The notes below the pieces were generated by a model, which saw only the letters and a program-made list of their open reading frames with translations, was not told the DNA's origin and did no database searches. The translations under genes were made by a program, and so were the position numbers. Positions 28,748-29,507 of a DNA stretch of 29,507 nt are shown in pieces. Every line of letters starts with the position of its first letter. The stretch's first letter is position 1. Source of the DNA: a virus; IMG/VR virus record IMGVR_UViG_3300020057_000120, positions 1 through 29,507 of that record. One strand, written 5' to 3'.

Positions 28748-29507
28748 TTAGTCCGCTAGTAATGCGTATCGACCTATCTTGATCTGCCGGGCGGCATTGG
28801 TGAGTGTCGTGGCCGATATATCCCAATACATGAGAGTTGACGCATTGGGAATCGTTGTGGTGTGGGTCACAACAAGCACGTCGTTGATGTAAAAAATAAC
28901 ATCGGCGTTGGTGACTTCAATCCGCATCACATAGACGGTATCGACCGCGACGGCCACGGTAGTCGTTGTGACCTGTGGCGTACCGCTGGCATTGTCACTG
29001 ACACACCGCCAGAAAGCAGTACCGTCTGCGGCGGTGTCATAGCGAAAACCAGCATAGTGGACAGATGGAGTGGCGCTACTTTGCGGATTTCCGCTTGCCA
29101 GACTGACCCAAAAACGAACCGACGTGATCGTTGCGGGCGTCTTTATGCGGGTTACTGACAGTGTATTCCACTGTCGCCAGACGCCAGCGGAGGCGTTGTA
29201 AGTTACTCTGCAATGGTTTCCGCTGGTTGCACCAGATTGTAGGAGTGCAAAAGCACCTTCTGCTTCATTGGTGACACTACTTAGCCCGGTGAAAGTTGGA
29301 GTCGCTGCAAACCCGGATACTTGTCCGTTACCATCCGATCCAATAATATACTGGCGGAGATATTTTCTGGTCGCAATACCGGAGTCCGACCCCGTGGCTC
29401 CCGTGGCTCCCGTGGCTCCCGTGGCTCCCGTGGCACCCGTGGCTCCCGTGGCTCCCGTGGCTCCCGTGGCACCCGTGGCACCCGTGGCACCCGTGGCACC
29501 CATGTCG
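28748..29507 (-). CDS. Collagen-like phage fibre protein, N-terminus beyond the window
   Basis: The frame continues past the right edge; the ATG at 29503 is most likely an internal Met within a G-D-M collagen triplet, so the true start is outside. Twelve Gly-Ala-Thr triplets (29393-29500) form a collagen-like stalk. They are followed by a segment [15 protein letters not shown] and a globular C-terminal domain of about 200 residues with Trp/Phe-rich beta strands ([43 protein letters not shown]), resembling a lectin-like or LamG-like fibre tip. Likely trimeric host-binding fibre. Unusually it precedes the head genes rather than following the tail genes. Confidence 0.85.
   Translation of the reverse strand, partial: DMGATGATGATGATGATGATGATGATGATGATGATGATGSDSGIATRKYLRQYIIGSDGNGQVSGFAATPTFTGLSSVTNEAEGAFALLQSGATSGNHCRVTYNASAGVWRQWNTLSVTRIKTPATITSVRFWVSLASGNPQSSATPSVHYAGFRYDTAADGTAFWRCVSDNASGTPQVTTTTVAVAVDTVYVMRIEVTNADVIFYINDVLVVTHTTTIPNASTLMYWDISATTLTNAARQIKIGRYALLAD
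29393..29500. repeat. Twelve 9-bp collagen repeats
   Basis: Twelve in-phase 9-bp units encoding Gly-Ala-Thr; only the third base of the glycine codon varies (GGT, GGA, GGG). Nearly perfect DNA repetition implies recent expansion. Confidence 0.95.

Noticed and set aside
1-29507. Anti-phage defence island, integrase, toxin-antitoxin pair, tRNA genes
   Set aside because: None seen on either strand; all convincing genes are phage replication or virion genes.

Overview
This window is a piece of a tailed double-stranded DNA bacteriophage genome (or prophage), most likely of siphovirus type: it has a P22/HK97-fold coat protein with a separate scaffold, a 992-residue tape measure, tail-tube proteins and a frameshifted tail-assembly chaperone, and I see no contractile sheath gene. 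No rRNA, tRNA, CRISPR array, insertion sequence or integrase is visible. The DNA is moderately GC-rich by eye. An inserted domain in one tail-tube protein resembles a module I associate with planctomycete proteins and their phages, so a planctomycete host is a weak guess.

Layout. (1) 1-4916, minus strand: an early or DNA-metabolism block read right to left: ParB-like protein, conserved phage protein of unknown role, secreted glycine-rich protein, possible ThyX-like protein, and a SNF2-family helicase that runs off the left edge. (2) 4917-5313: a non-coding divergent region with 11 TGAG tandem repeats, an opposing CTCA-type array, an AT-rich stretch, and two copies of a 39-bp element pointing outward, one per operon. 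(3) 5314-10329, plus strand: a tightly overlapped replication operon (AEP primase-SF3 helicase, DUF3846-like protein, dNMP kinase, small unknown, DEDDh exonuclease, cysteine-containing unknown), closed by a strong terminator and followed by a ClpP-like protease at 10375-10944. (4) 10941-29507, minus strand: the virion block, read right to left: collagen-like fibre protein (cut by the right edge), 29-residue ORF, head-tail connector, scaffold, major capsid, holin-like membrane protein, head-closure-like protein, tail terminator, two paralogous tail-tube proteins, tail chaperone with -1 frameshift, minor tail protein, tape measure, a structural protein, a LamG-like protein, a beta-repeat tail-tip protein, a distal-tail-like protein and a large tail hub.

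How it works together. Helicase, primase, kinase and exonuclease would copy the genome and supply nucleotides. The divergent region is a candidate origin, centromere-like site or switch used by the ParB-like protein. The late block builds head, then tail, then tip. Intrinsic terminators after the capsid gene, after the holin-like gene and after the gene at 17098-17739 probably set stoichiometry along one long late transcript.

Most distinctive points: the repeat-rich divergent region beside parB; a canonical T TTC CCA slippery site joining the two chaperone frames; a tandem tail-tube duplication in which one copy carries an inserted domain of about 100 residues; a 619-residue tail-tip protein built of about 17 short beta-type repeats; a secreted Gly-rich protein in the early block; and a ClpP-like protease lying away from the head genes.
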